Below, piece by piece: positions 25,550-34,062 of a stretch of DNA of 64,000 nucleotides. This DNA is from Candidatus Denitrolinea symbiosum (GTDB taxonomy: Bacteria > Chloroflexota > Anaerolineae > Anaerolineales > Villigracilaceae): contig BLAA01000001.1 of the NCBI GenBank assembly GCA_017312345.1, forward strand, positions 3,056,009 to 3,120,008, in the 5' to 3' direction. Below the pieces are notes generated by a model. That model was not told where the DNA came from. It did not search any database and saw only the letters and a program-made list of their open reading frames with translations. The position numbers and the translations under genes were made by a program. Position 1 is the stretch's first letter, and each line of letters begins with the position of its first letter.

Positions 25550-25951
25550 ATGAACAAAAAACGCATCCTTCTCGTGGACGACGACGCCGACCAACGCCTG
25601 AGCGTGCGCCTGCCGCTCGAAGCCGCCGGCTATGAAGTGGCGGAAGCCGCCAACTTCGACCAGGGTCTCGAGGCCGTCAAGCGACTCAAACCCGACCTGA
25701 TCGTGCTGGACGTAATGATGGACACGACCACGGCCGGGTTCCAGTTCGCGTTGACGCTGCGCAACGCCGACGCCGCTTCGGAGTACGCGGCCTTCAAGAA
25801 CCTGCCCATCGTCATGCTGACCGCCATCCACAGCACCACCTCCCTGCGCTTCACGCCGGACGAGGATTACCTGCCCGTGCAGACCTTCCTCGAAAAGCCG
25901 GTCGACCCGCAGACGTTACTCGCGACCATAAAACATCACCTGGAAGGATAA
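25550..25951 (+). CDS. Single-domain response regulator (CheY-like)
   Basis: A 133-residue receiver domain without an output domain. The acidic pocket is in LLVDDDADQR, the phosphoacceptor Asp in LIVLDVMMD (near residue 55), the Thr in VMLTAIHS and the Lys in FLEKPVDP. An ATG at 25532 overlaps the protease stop (ATGA), but AAGGAAC before ATG 25550 and the family N terminus MNKKRILLVDDD favour the latter. It is followed 11 bp later by a histidine kinase, an evident cognate pair. Lacking DNA-binding parts, it probably signals by protein contact or phosphorelay. Confidence 0.88.
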   Translation: MNKKRILLVDDDADQRLSVRLPLEAAGYEVAEAANFDQGLEAVKRLKPDLIVLDVMMDTTTAGFQFALTLRNADAASEYAAFKNLPIVMLTAIHSTTSLRFTPDEDYLPVQTFLEKPVDPQTLLATIKHHLEG

Positions 25952-25962
25952 GGCTGGAAGGC

Positions 25963-27876
25963 GTGAGAGCGAATCCGACTTCCGCGGACGTCGTCAAGGG
26001 ATCTCCTCCTCCCTGGAGACGCAGTTCGCTCGTCGAAGCCGAGCTGCCGGATAACGTCGGCTTGCTGATCAGCCTGCGCTGGTGGGCCGCGCTGGGCGTG
26101 ATCGTTGTCGCGCTGCTGCTCAAGCCGCTTCTGCGCATCGAAGCCCCGACCGGCCGCCTGGTGATCGTCGGGGCCTCGCTCTTTCTATACAACCTGGTCT
26201 TCTGGCTCGTCCGCCGCTCAGTCCTGGTCCACGCCGCGCGCGCGGCTGCCTACCAGCGGTTCGCCATCGGACAAATGGCGCTCGACTGGATCGCGACCAT
26301 CCTGCTCATCCATTATTCGGGGGGGATCGAAAGCCCGGCGATCCTGTTCTTCTTCTTCCACCTGGTGATCGCCTGCATCCTGTTCCAGCCGCGCGTCGCG
26401 GCCGGCTTTTGCGCGTTCGCGCTGATCCTGGTTTATGGCCTGGCCGGATTGGAGTATCTGTCCATCCTGCCGCATTACACGCTGTCGGGTTTTATGGATG
26501 CGCCGCTATACCGGAACGGTCTCTACGTGGTCGGCAGGCTGCTCTTCTTCGGCTTCACCGCCGTTTTCATCACATATCTGGTCACGAACGTTGCCAGGCA
26601 TCTCAACAAACGCGTCGAACAGGTGATGGACCTGAGCGAAAGCCTGCAGCAGGCCACCAATCAATTACAGGCTTTGAACCGCAGCGCGCGCGCGGTCACC
26701 GCCTCGCTTCAACTCAACAAAGTGCTAAACCTGCTGGCGCAAAACACCGCCGAAGTGATGAACGTCCGCGCCTGCTCGATCCGCCTCCTCGACCCGACCG
26801 GGAAGAAACTCGAAACGCTGGTGGTCTACGGCCTGAGCCAGGCCTACATTAACAAGGGTCCGATCCTGCTCGAGAATAGCCCACACGACCGGCGGGCGAT
26901 GGAAGGCGTCGTCGTCAACATCCCCGACGTCAGCCAGAGTTCGCTGCTGCAATATCCCGAATGGGCGCAGCAGGAGGGCTACTACTCGATGCTGTCCGCG
27001 CCGATCTCCGGCAAGGACCAGCCGTTTGGCGTCCTGCGGGCATATTCCGAGGAGAAGAATCACTTCACGGAAAACGACGAGCGCTTCCTGGCGGCCATCG
27101 CCGCGCAAGGCGGGATCGCCATCGAGAACGCCATGGCCTATCAGGCTGTGGAGGAATTGGAGGAGACCAAAAGCGCCTTCGTGCGGACGTTTACGCACGA
27201 ACTGCGTTCCCCCGTCGGCGTGATCCACAGCCTGCTGCGCAACCTCACCGACGGGTATGCCGGCGAGTTGACCGCCCTCCAACGCGACCTGATCGAGCGC
27301 GCCCTACGCCGCACCAAGTTCCTGCAGGAATTGATTGACGACCTGCTCGACCTTTCGGTGGGAAAACTACAAAAGCGTTCCGCCGAATCCCTCCAGGTCG
27401 TGACGGTCAAAGAGACCCTGCAACGGGTGGCGAGCCGGTTCGAGATCCCCGCCCGGGAAAAAAGCCTGGAACTCCGCTTCGATGACCGGGACGAGGCGGG
27501 TTCGCGCGTCCTCGCGACACCAGAGGGATTGGATCTCATCTTCAACAACCTGATCTCGAACGCGGTCAAATATACGCCGACGGGAGGCAGCGTCAGTGTG
27601 CGCCTCTCGAACCGCGACAACCAGGTCTGCGTGGAAGTGGAAGACACGGGCATCGGCATCCCCGAAGAGGCCCTGCCGCATCTCTTCACCGAGTTCTACC
27701 GCGCTCCCAACGCCAAAGAACTACAGGACAAAGGCACCGGACTGGGACTGGCAATCGTCCGGGACACAGTCACCCGCTTCGGGGGCAGCGTGACCGTCCA
27801 AAGTCAGGCTGGACGCGGCACGCGCTTCGAGGTGGTCCTGCCGACGACGAAACAAAAAACATCCGAGGCCGCTTGA
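25963..27876 (+). CDS. Membrane sensor histidine kinase with GAF domain
   Basis: A 637-residue kinase. The N terminus (residues about 30-215) has five to six membrane helices with almost no extracellular loops. A coiled stretch leads to a GAF domain (about 240-395), then the dimerisation box FTHELRSPVGVIHSLL (phospho-His near residue 410). The ATPase domain follows with NNLISNAVKYTPTGG, DTGIGIPEEA and GTGLGLAIV. GTG start with GGAAGG upstream. It probably forms a two-component system with the preceding receiver protein. The link to the hydrogenase genes is only positional. The 3' end overlaps a hairpin. Confidence 0.9.
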   Translation: MRANPTSADVVKGSPPPWRRSSLVEAELPDNVGLLISLRWWAALGVIVVALLLKPLLRIEAPTGRLVIVGASLFLYNLVFWLVRRSVLVHAARAAAYQRFAIGQMALDWIATILLIHYSGGIESPAILFFFFHLVIACILFQPRVAAGFCAFALILVYGLAGLEYLSILPHYTLSGFMDAPLYRNGLYVVGRLLFFGFTAVFITYLVTNVARHLNKRVEQVMDLSESLQQATNQLQALNRSARAVTASLQLNKVLNLLAQNTAEVMNVRACSIRLLDPTGKKLETLVVYGLSQAYINKGPILLENSPHDRRAMEGVVVNIPDVSQSSLLQYPEWAQQEGYYSMLSAPISGKDQPFGVLRAYSEEKNHFTENDERFLAAIAAQGGIAIENAMAYQAVEELEETKSAFVRTFTHELRSPVGVIHSLLRNLTDGYAGELTALQRDLIERALRRTKFLQELIDDLLDLSVGKLQKRSAESLQVVTVKETLQRVASRFEIPAREKSLELRFDDRDEAGSRVLATPEGLDLIFNNLISNAVKYTPTGGSVSVRLSNRDNQVCVEVEDTGIGIPEEALPHLFTEFYRAPNAKELQDKGTGLGLAIVRDTVTRFGGSVTVQSQAGRGTRFEVVLPTTKQKTSEAA

Positions 27877-27888
27877 CCTCGGATGTTT
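27857..27888 (+). terminator. Hairpin overlapping the kinase stop codon
   Basis: A 12-bp perfect stem (aaacatccgagg / cctcggatgttt) with an 8-nt loop that contains the kinase stop codon. The trailing T tract is short, so efficiency is uncertain. Confidence 0.6.
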
Positions 27889-28017
27889 GATCCATCAGAC
27901 TTTATCTGAAATGAGCGAATTACGCTCCGCGGATAACGCCGGCTTTTGAAATCAGGCCGGCGTTTTTCGCCGCGAATGGCGCAGGCGGGAACATTGCCCG
28001 ATGGAGTATCGAGCGGT

Positions 28018-29667
28018 CTAGTCCGCCGCGTCAGGCGAGGATTTGGAGCGGTTTTTTTGCGGAGGCTGTTCGGGTTTGTGGTCCTTCTTCGCGCCCGCCT
28101 CGGCAGGAGGCTCCCCGGACGCAATGTTCCGTTCCTTCATCTTGCCCAGATATTCGGGCAGTTCAAAGCCAGCCATTTCAGAGATGTCCTGCAATGGAGG
28201 CAGGCTCTTGAACAGGTTGGCGATAAAGTTGGAGGTGGCCGAGCCGCCGCCGCTGCCGCCGCCCGAATCCCAGACGGTGATCTTGTCAATCTTCAGGTTG
28301 CTGATCGCTTCCACCTGGCGGGAGACCAGTTCTTCCAATTTCTCGATCATCAACAGAGTGGCGGCTGCCTGCGAATCTCCGCCCACGCTTTCGACCAGAC
28401 GGCGGTAGCCTTCCGCTTTGGCCTCCAGCAGCTTCTTCATGCCCTCCGCTTCGGCCTGATACTTCGCCAGTATCCCGTCGGCAACGCCTTTGGCCTCCCT
28501 GCGGACGCGCTCGGCCTCCGCCTCGGCGGCGATCTCGACCTTGCTCTTCTCGATCTCCTGGCGGACGACCTCTTGCGCCCGCAGGCGTTCCTGCTCGGCT
28601 TTATACAGCGCCTGCTGGATGGCGACTTGCGCCTCGAACTTGGCCACTTCGGCCTGCTTCAAGGCGGCGGCGCGTTTCACTTCCAGTTCCGCTTCGAAAG
28701 CGGCGATATTGGCTTTGGCAGCGTTTTCGCCCTGAACGGCGTTGGCTTCCTGTTCCTGGACAAAGATACGCTGATCGGCTTCGGCCTGTTTCCTGCCCTT
28801 CTTGGATTCGGCATCAGCGTTCGCCCGCTGAATTTCCAAATCGGCATTGTACTTGGCGATATTGGCGTTGGCGGTGTTTTCGCCTTTGACGGCGTCGGCT
28901 TCCTGCTCCTGCACGCGCTTACGCTGGTTGGCGTCAGCCGTCTTGCGCCCGATTTCGGCCTCTGCCATCGCCTGCGCCACCTGGATCTCCTGTTCGCGTA
29001 CGGCCTGGGCCTCGCCGATCGCGCCCAGTTTGGTCTGCTCGGCCACGTCCACTTTCGCCTGGTTGATCGCCTCGGCGGCAGCCTTCTTGCCGATACTGGC
29101 GATGTAGTCCGAGGCGTCGGTGATGTCGGTGATGTTGACGTTGATTAGCTGCAAACCGATCTTGTTCAGTTCCGGCTCCACGTTGTGGCGGATGGCGTCC
29201 AGAAAACTCTCACGATCCTGGTTGATTTGCTCGATGGTCAGCGAAGCGACCGTCAGGCGCAATTGACCGAAGATGATTTCCTGCGCCATTTCCTCCACCG
29301 CCTGAGGCGCCAGGTGCAGGATGCGCTCGGCCGCGTTGCTCATAATCTCCGGCGTGGTGCTGACGCCAACGGTGAAGGTGCTAGGCACATTGATGCGGAT
29401 GTTTTGCAGCGAGAGGGCTTTTTCCAGCGGAATGTTGATGGTGATAGGCGTCAGGCTTATATAGGTGTAATCCTGGATCAGGGGCCAGACAAATGCCCCG
29501 CCGCCATGCAGAGTCCGGCTGGAACGTCCTTTTTCCACCCGTCCAAAGATGACCAGGATCTTGTCGGAAGGACAGCGCTTGTAGCGGCTCGCCATGAAGA
29601 CGAGCGTGAAGAAAACGATGACCACAAACGCAATGACAGCCAATATTCCAAAACCAGCAGCGTCCAT
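28018..29667 (-). CDS. Flotillin-like SPFH/band 7 membrane protein
   Basis: A 549-residue flotillin. One N-terminal membrane helix (GILAVIAFVVIVFFTLVFMA) is followed by the SPFH domain (about residues 30-200; RCPSDKILVIFG, LQLINVNITDITD) and a long Ala/Glu-rich coiled coil (about 215-440). The coiled coil contains two related segments about 50 residues apart (VQEQEADAVKGEN and VQEQEANAVQGEN). A Gly/Ser hinge and a charged tail end the protein. Flotillins scaffold membrane microdomains. ATG 29667 has AAGGAG 9 nt upstream; the longer frame is not used. An NfeD-like partner lies 22 bp upstream, as in the yuaF-floT pair. Confidence 0.92.
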   Translation of the reverse strand: MDAAGFGILAVIAFVVIVFFTLVFMASRYKRCPSDKILVIFGRVEKGRSSRTLHGGGAFVWPLIQDYTYISLTPITINIPLEKALSLQNIRINVPSTFTVGVSTTPEIMSNAAERILHLAPQAVEEMAQEIIFGQLRLTVASLTIEQINQDRESFLDAIRHNVEPELNKIGLQLINVNITDITDASDYIASIGKKAAAEAINQAKVDVAEQTKLGAIGEAQAVREQEIQVAQAMAEAEIGRKTADANQRKRVQEQEADAVKGENTANANIAKYNADLEIQRANADAESKKGRKQAEADQRIFVQEQEANAVQGENAAKANIAAFEAELEVKRAAALKQAEVAKFEAQVAIQQALYKAEQERLRAQEVVRQEIEKSKVEIAAEAEAERVRREAKGVADGILAKYQAEAEGMKKLLEAKAEGYRRLVESVGGDSQAAATLLMIEKLEELVSRQVEAISNLKIDKITVWDSGGGSGGGSATSNFIANLFKSLPPLQDISEMAGFELPEYLGKMKERNIASGEPPAEAGAKKDHKPEQPPQKNRSKSSPDAAD

Positions 29668-29689
29668 AGTTGCATTCTCCTTGTAGGTT

Positions 29690-30322
29690 TTATCCGATTT
29701 GCTCAACGACAAGGGTATTGTCGGCGGTTATATCCGTTACGCGGACGCCCGCGCCGGTAGAGATCTTATTCTTGTCCCGCGAAACAGCATTGAAGATGCG
29801 CAACGAGCCTTGCACAGTCACCTGCACCTGCCCGGACCTGTTGGCAGGGATGGTCAGGTACACCGACCCGGTCTGCCCGATGGCGTTCCTGATGTCGAGC
29901 GTGCCTTCGGATTGCAGTCGTTTCATCTGCAAGAGCAGCAATCCCAATAACCAGACAGCCAGCAGCCCGGCGGCGGTCGCGCCGATGAAGGTCAACAGGA
30001 CGTGCCATCTCAGCCTGACCAACGCCAGTCCGACCAGGCCAAAAAGGGTGAAGAAGGCGGTTAATCCCTGCAACGAGGCCAGCTTGAAACTGAAGTTGGC
30101 GTCATCGGCGTGATGATGACCGGCGGCATCGTTGCCGATATCGGAATGAAGGTCCGTATGGCCGCCGATATCCGAATGGAACTCCACATCCGAGGAAGCG
30201 TCGCCCAGATCGCCGTCGAGGCCGCCGCCTACAAAAGTCATGATGACGCGGATGATGAAAAGCGTCCCGCCGCCGATCGCGCAAGCCCAGTAGAGCATTT
30301 CAATCCAGGTCAGATTAGCCAT
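29690..30322 (-). CDS. NfeD-like (YuaF-type) membrane protein, flotillin partner
   Basis: A 210-residue membrane protein with a first helix at residues about 10-32, a 45-residue hydrophilic loop very rich in His and Asp (FHSDIGGHTDLHSD; AGHHHADD), two further helices (about 80-130) and a C-terminal OB-fold domain (NAIGQTGSVYLTIPANRSGQVQV). The OB fold is the NfeDC domain that accompanies SPFH proteins. The His/Asp-rich loop could bind metal, which is inference. It is transcribed just ahead of flotillin. Confidence 0.82.
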   Translation of the reverse strand: MANLTWIEMLYWACAIGGGTLFIIRVIMTFVGGGLDGDLGDASSDVEFHSDIGGHTDLHSDIGNDAAGHHHADDANFSFKLASLQGLTAFFTLFGLVGLALVRLRWHVLLTFIGATAAGLLAVWLLGLLLLQMKRLQSEGTLDIRNAIGQTGSVYLTIPANRSGQVQVTVQGSLRIFNAVSRDKNKISTGAGVRVTDITADNTLVVEQIG

Positions 30323-30699
30323 AAAGCGGTCCTCTCAAAGGGATATACGCAGGTTGTTTGCAAGTTGTTTCGCTGTCGGGTATTTCCCCATGATTATAGT
30401 ATAGATTGACGCCCGCAAAGACCTTCGGTAAAAGCGGGTTGAAAAGCGCGCAAGTGACTTGTGCAAGATGTCAATTATCGAAGATACGTTGGCCTTTTGC
30501 TGCGAATTACAAGGGCGAGGCTTATTCCCGCTGGGGTTTGGTCAAGACATGACGAGCAGTTTGATGACCGCCGCCAGTTCCAGCACGGGCTTGCCGATGT
30601 CCAGGTTTTCGGCGGCTTGTTGCGCGGCATGCGCCAGCGCGGCGGTGGCGTCGCCGTTTTCTATGCGCGCTGTCGCGCAAACGCGCAGGCCGCCAATCG
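30323..30699. other. Intergenic stretch with a possible gene relic
   Basis: About 380 bp between the large lipoprotein stop and nfeD. Apart from the possible 3' remnant described at 30542-30724, no gene, RNA or strong hairpin was recognised. Two overlapping plus-strand frames here lack supporting features. Confidence 0.5.
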
Positions 30700-30724
30700 T
30701 TATTTTACTTTCGCCCGGTTTAGA
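30542..30724 (-). pseudogene. Possible 3' remnant of an unidentified gene
   Basis: A minus-strand frame overlapping the end of the large lipoprotein reads like a protein C terminus (KITIGGLRVCATARIENG, then AAENLDIGKPVLELAAVI) and stops at 30544-30542. It has no ATG, GTG or TTG start in this stretch. It may be the tail of a deleted gene. No family is recognised, and a chance frame is possible. Confidence 0.25.
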
Positions 30725-33700
30725 TGAAGGTTGGTAAAACTTCCTTCGCTATTGACATCGAAAAAGATGCCTGCCTGCCCTTCGGGATAGAGCGTATCCT
30801 GCACTCGACCCAATTCGACGCCGTTCAGGACAAAAACCAAGTCAGAGCCATTGCAGGTGGCGCTGAGTTGCATGTTCTCTGGCGAGAAGTTTTCCACAGC
30901 GCCTTGCGCCAGGATGGTGAGATGTTTGGCTTTGGGCAGGTAATGCTCAGGAATCACATTCCGCCGAATGAACCATTTGCCATCCGGCTGGAGGTAAAAC
31001 TCATACCGCCCAACCGCCGTCGCGCGGCAGAACAAAGCCACCCCGCCGCCTTTGCTGGTAAGGGTGGCTTCGGCGCTGATTTCGACGGGCAGGTCGTACA
31101 GGTCGGGCTGGTAGGTGAAAAGCGTCAGGTCTTTTTCGTTGGGCGTGACCAGAATATCGCTATCGGTATGATGGTCTGTGATGACAAATCGGTTGAATGT
31201 CTTTCTCCAAAAGCAAGGGTTGAAGTCGCGCCCCCACCAGCCGCCGCCACATCCTAAAACAAAATTATTCATATCCCAGGCGAAAATCGTCTCGCCGGGC
31301 TGATAGGTGGAAATGGCAACCTGGTTGAGCGGGGGGGATGCAGGCGACATTTGACTCTGGAAAACCGTAAGCGCAACATTCGTGATTTTCACTTCGGAGC
31401 CTTCATACACATCCCAGCCAACTGCGCCTTCAACCTGGGCGTAACCTGGCAATTCCCCCACACTGGCGAGGCTCTGTCCATTGACTTTAAATGTGATATT
31501 GGGGCCGATACAACTCAATGTCAACTGGTTCTTACCGGCTTGAATGGCTGGGCTGGTTCCGTTTGCCAGGATTTCTTGATTCAACATCAGTTTCCAGTTG
31601 CCATCCCGATTGATTTCCGCTCCAATCGAGCTGGCGCTCTCAATACGGCAGTGTAAATTCAGGGCGGCGGATGACGGGAATTCCGCCTCCAGGGTAAGTT
31701 CGACATCCGCGAATTTACTGTTGATGAATGGATGCAGAGGATTATTCCCAGGCGACAACAGCAGGGCGTTATCTTGAATTTTCAGGCGGTCATCATTCAT
31801 CAGGTCCAGATTAAACACCGAAGCAATTTCCTCCGGCGAACTGAATACCTTTTCGTCCACCAATGTTCCTGCCGGGATGGCTTGCGCCGGGCGGACAGAG
31901 TAATTGAGCAGAATATTGCTGCGAAAATCGCCTGGCGGATTCTCGGTAAAGAAAAACCCATAGCGCCCGGTTCGCCAGGTGTTGTCCTCCGTGTAAAGCA
32001 CTTGCTCTCCATTGACTTTGACCGAAATCTGGTTTCCGGCGCAGGTCAGCGTTAATTTTATCGAGCCATCCGCCTTGGGCGGGTAGTAGGTATCCATGAT
32101 GTAGCGCGTTAACTTTCCCTGTTCATCGCGCTGTCCCAACACCAGGGCTACCCGCGCATGGCTGGGATCGTCCTTCATGTAGAAGGTTTCGTACCAGCCA
32201 TCTTCACTGTAGCGGCAAATGATGCCGCGCGCCAGGTTGATTGTCCCTCGTACATCCGCAGTGATTTCCAAGTCCGCGCCAGGATCAAAATCGTTAATGT
32301 ATTGGTAGAGATGTGGGCTGATTTGCCCAGGGCCGCCAACCAGCAGGGGCGAGCCCGGCACGCCCTGCACGCCGCGGTCTACTTTTGCCCAGTGCGCTTT
32401 CAAATCGTCCGGTTTGGCAAACTCGGTGCTGTAAATCGTCCCGTCCGCGCCGAGGGTGGGGGCTGGCCCCGGCAGGCCGGTTTCGTTCCATTGGGCGCGG
32501 CGCGCGCTGAACTTGTCCACCGTGTTCCAATCGTCCCCAATGGCGAAAGACCAGCCCAGGAAGCCGACCTTTCCAGTTGGAAAAGTCGAATCATGCAAGG
32601 AAGCCATTTTTTCGCCGTCAATGTAGAAGGTCAAGCGGTCGCCTTTGCATTCGGCGCGCAAATCCACTTTTTGACCGAGCCATTTCCCGCCCGAGGCAAT
32701 GATGTGGAAGTGGTATTGCCCGTTTTCATCGGGCTTAACCAGGCGGATTGTCCACACGCCGCCTCGTGGCTCGACCATGAACTGGTACCAGCCCGCTTCG
32801 CTGTAGCGACAGACCAACCCCAGCCCGCCATGCCCCTCGAAGGGCGCGCCGCCGCGCGCGGAAATATCCACATCAGCGGTTCCCAGATCTTTGTCATAAA
32901 TGGCAAAGACGCGGGTGTTGACTTCCTGCTCAAAGCGGTAAATGCCGTTAACCGTCCAGGTTTTGTAGCCCACGGTCACAAAATCCTTTTTATCCATTGA
33001 AAAGGCGAAGGTTTTCCAGTCCGCCAGGGTTGGGTCGCTGTCCTCGAACTCGGTTTCGTAAAGGGTCAGTTCGCCTTCGGGAATTCTGGTTGGTCGCAGG
33101 GTTGCGGCGGGAGTTGGAAGCAGTGTAGGAGTGGCTGTCGCAACGGGAAGCGGGGTCGGCGTGGCAGGTTCGAGGGCGGCGACCGGCGTGGAGGCAGAGG
33201 CCATATCCGCTGATAAAGGTTTGATTTCCACATTATCAAAAGCTTTGCGCCCGCCTGGCTGATTAAATGCTTCCACACCAAAGCCAAAACTGCCTGTGGG
33301 CAGGAAATCCGCTTCCATGGCAAGAATCTCCCGGCCATCGGCCTGCAAGGCGAGCCGGTTTTGGTCGCAAATACCGGTGACGCGGTGTGTCCCGTCATCC
33401 AGAAAAACGCCAGGACCCTCGGCCAGGATAGTGGCGTTGAAAAGATCCCCTTGCGGTTGGACGTATTGGACAGAGCTACCGCCGTTGGAAATACGGAACT
33501 GGTACCAACCTGCCGTTGAATAGCGGCAAACCAGGAAGACGCCCATCGGGCTGACGCCATCTGTAAGCATGTCCAGGCTGATTTGCAGGTTGACGGTGGG
33601 AATTTCGCCAGTGTAAAGCGCGTACAAGCCAGAAAACGTCCCCAGGTTTTCAATCACAAAATGATTTTCCTGCGCCTGGGCTTTGACGACTTTCGGGGCC

Positions 33701-33933
33701 TGGCTGTCCGCGTTGAAAGGCGCATAGAGTATCTGCCAATTGGCCGGAAGGCCGTCAGGCAGGTTATCAAAATTGAATGTCAGCGTCTGGGGCGACGAAG
33801 TTGCCAACGCCGCCAGGGTTTCTGTGGAAGGCATGGCAGTTGGGTTGGTTGTGGCACAGCCATTCAAACCGGCAATGAACAAAACTCCCAGCAAGAAGAC
33901 AGCAGGGAGCGAGAAAGATGGGTTGGGTTTCAA
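30700..33933 (-). CDS. Very large lipoprotein with five concanavalin/LamG-like repeats
   Basis: A 1077-residue lipoprotein (signal ending in GLNGC, Cys26). The rest is built of about five repeats of about 170-190 residues, each a beta-sandwich with the landmark pattern hxCRYSxxGWYxF: VCRYSTAGWYQF, VCRYSEAGWYQF, ICRYSEDGWYETF, then diverged LHCRIESASS and LFCRATAVGRYEF. P/T-rich linkers join the repeats (for example at about residues 250-285). The fold suggests glycan or ligand binding at the cell surface; no catalytic motif is seen. AT content is slightly higher than in the neighbours. Confidence 0.8.
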   Translation of the reverse strand: MKPNPSFSLPAVFLLGVLFIAGLNGCATTNPTAMPSTETLAALATSSPQTLTFNFDNLPDGLPANWQILYAPFNADSQAPKVVKAQAQENHFVIENLGTFSGLYALYTGEIPTVNLQISLDMLTDGVSPMGVFLVCRYSTAGWYQFRISNGGSSVQYVQPQGDLFNATILAEGPGVFLDDGTHRVTGICDQNRLALQADGREILAMEADFLPTGSFGFGVEAFNQPGGRKAFDNVEIKPLSADMASASTPVAALEPATPTPLPVATATPTLLPTPAATLRPTRIPEGELTLYETEFEDSDPTLADWKTFAFSMDKKDFVTVGYKTWTVNGIYRFEQEVNTRVFAIYDKDLGTADVDISARGGAPFEGHGGLGLVCRYSEAGWYQFMVEPRGGVWTIRLVKPDENGQYHFHIIASGGKWLGQKVDLRAECKGDRLTFYIDGEKMASLHDSTFPTGKVGFLGWSFAIGDDWNTVDKFSARRAQWNETGLPGPAPTLGADGTIYSTEFAKPDDLKAHWAKVDRGVQGVPGSPLLVGGPGQISPHLYQYINDFDPGADLEITADVRGTINLARGIICRYSEDGWYETFYMKDDPSHARVALVLGQRDEQGKLTRYIMDTYYPPKADGSIKLTLTCAGNQISVKVNGEQVLYTEDNTWRTGRYGFFFTENPPGDFRSNILLNYSVRPAQAIPAGTLVDEKVFSSPEEIASVFNLDLMNDDRLKIQDNALLLSPGNNPLHPFINSKFADVELTLEAEFPSSAALNLHCRIESASSIGAEINRDGNWKLMLNQEILANGTSPAIQAGKNQLTLSCIGPNITFKVNGQSLASVGELPGYAQVEGAVGWDVYEGSEVKITNVALTVFQSQMSPASPPLNQVAISTYQPGETIFAWDMNNFVLGCGGGWWGRDFNPCFWRKTFNRFVITDHHTDSDILVTPNEKDLTLFTYQPDLYDLPVEISAEATLTSKGGGVALFCRATAVGRYEFYLQPDGKWFIRRNVIPEHYLPKAKHLTILAQGAVENFSPENMQLSATCNGSDLVFVLNGVELGRVQDTLYPEGQAGIFFDVNSEGSFTNLHLNRAKVK

Positions 33934-34024
33934 GTGCGCCTCCAGTAAAATGTCAACGCAACATTATTCAATCGTGAAATATCGTACAAATTATAATTCT
34001 CTCCAACTTGAGAGTCAAATGAAA

Positions 34025-34056
34025 AAACTTCCGAAGCCGTCTGACTTCGGAAGTTT
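34025..34056 (-). terminator. Intrinsic terminator of the pdhABC operon
   Basis: A 12-bp perfect stem (aaacttccgaag / cttcggaagttt), 8-nt loop. On the minus strand it runs into TTTTTTC. Confidence 0.85.
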
Positions 34057-34062
34057 GCTTTT

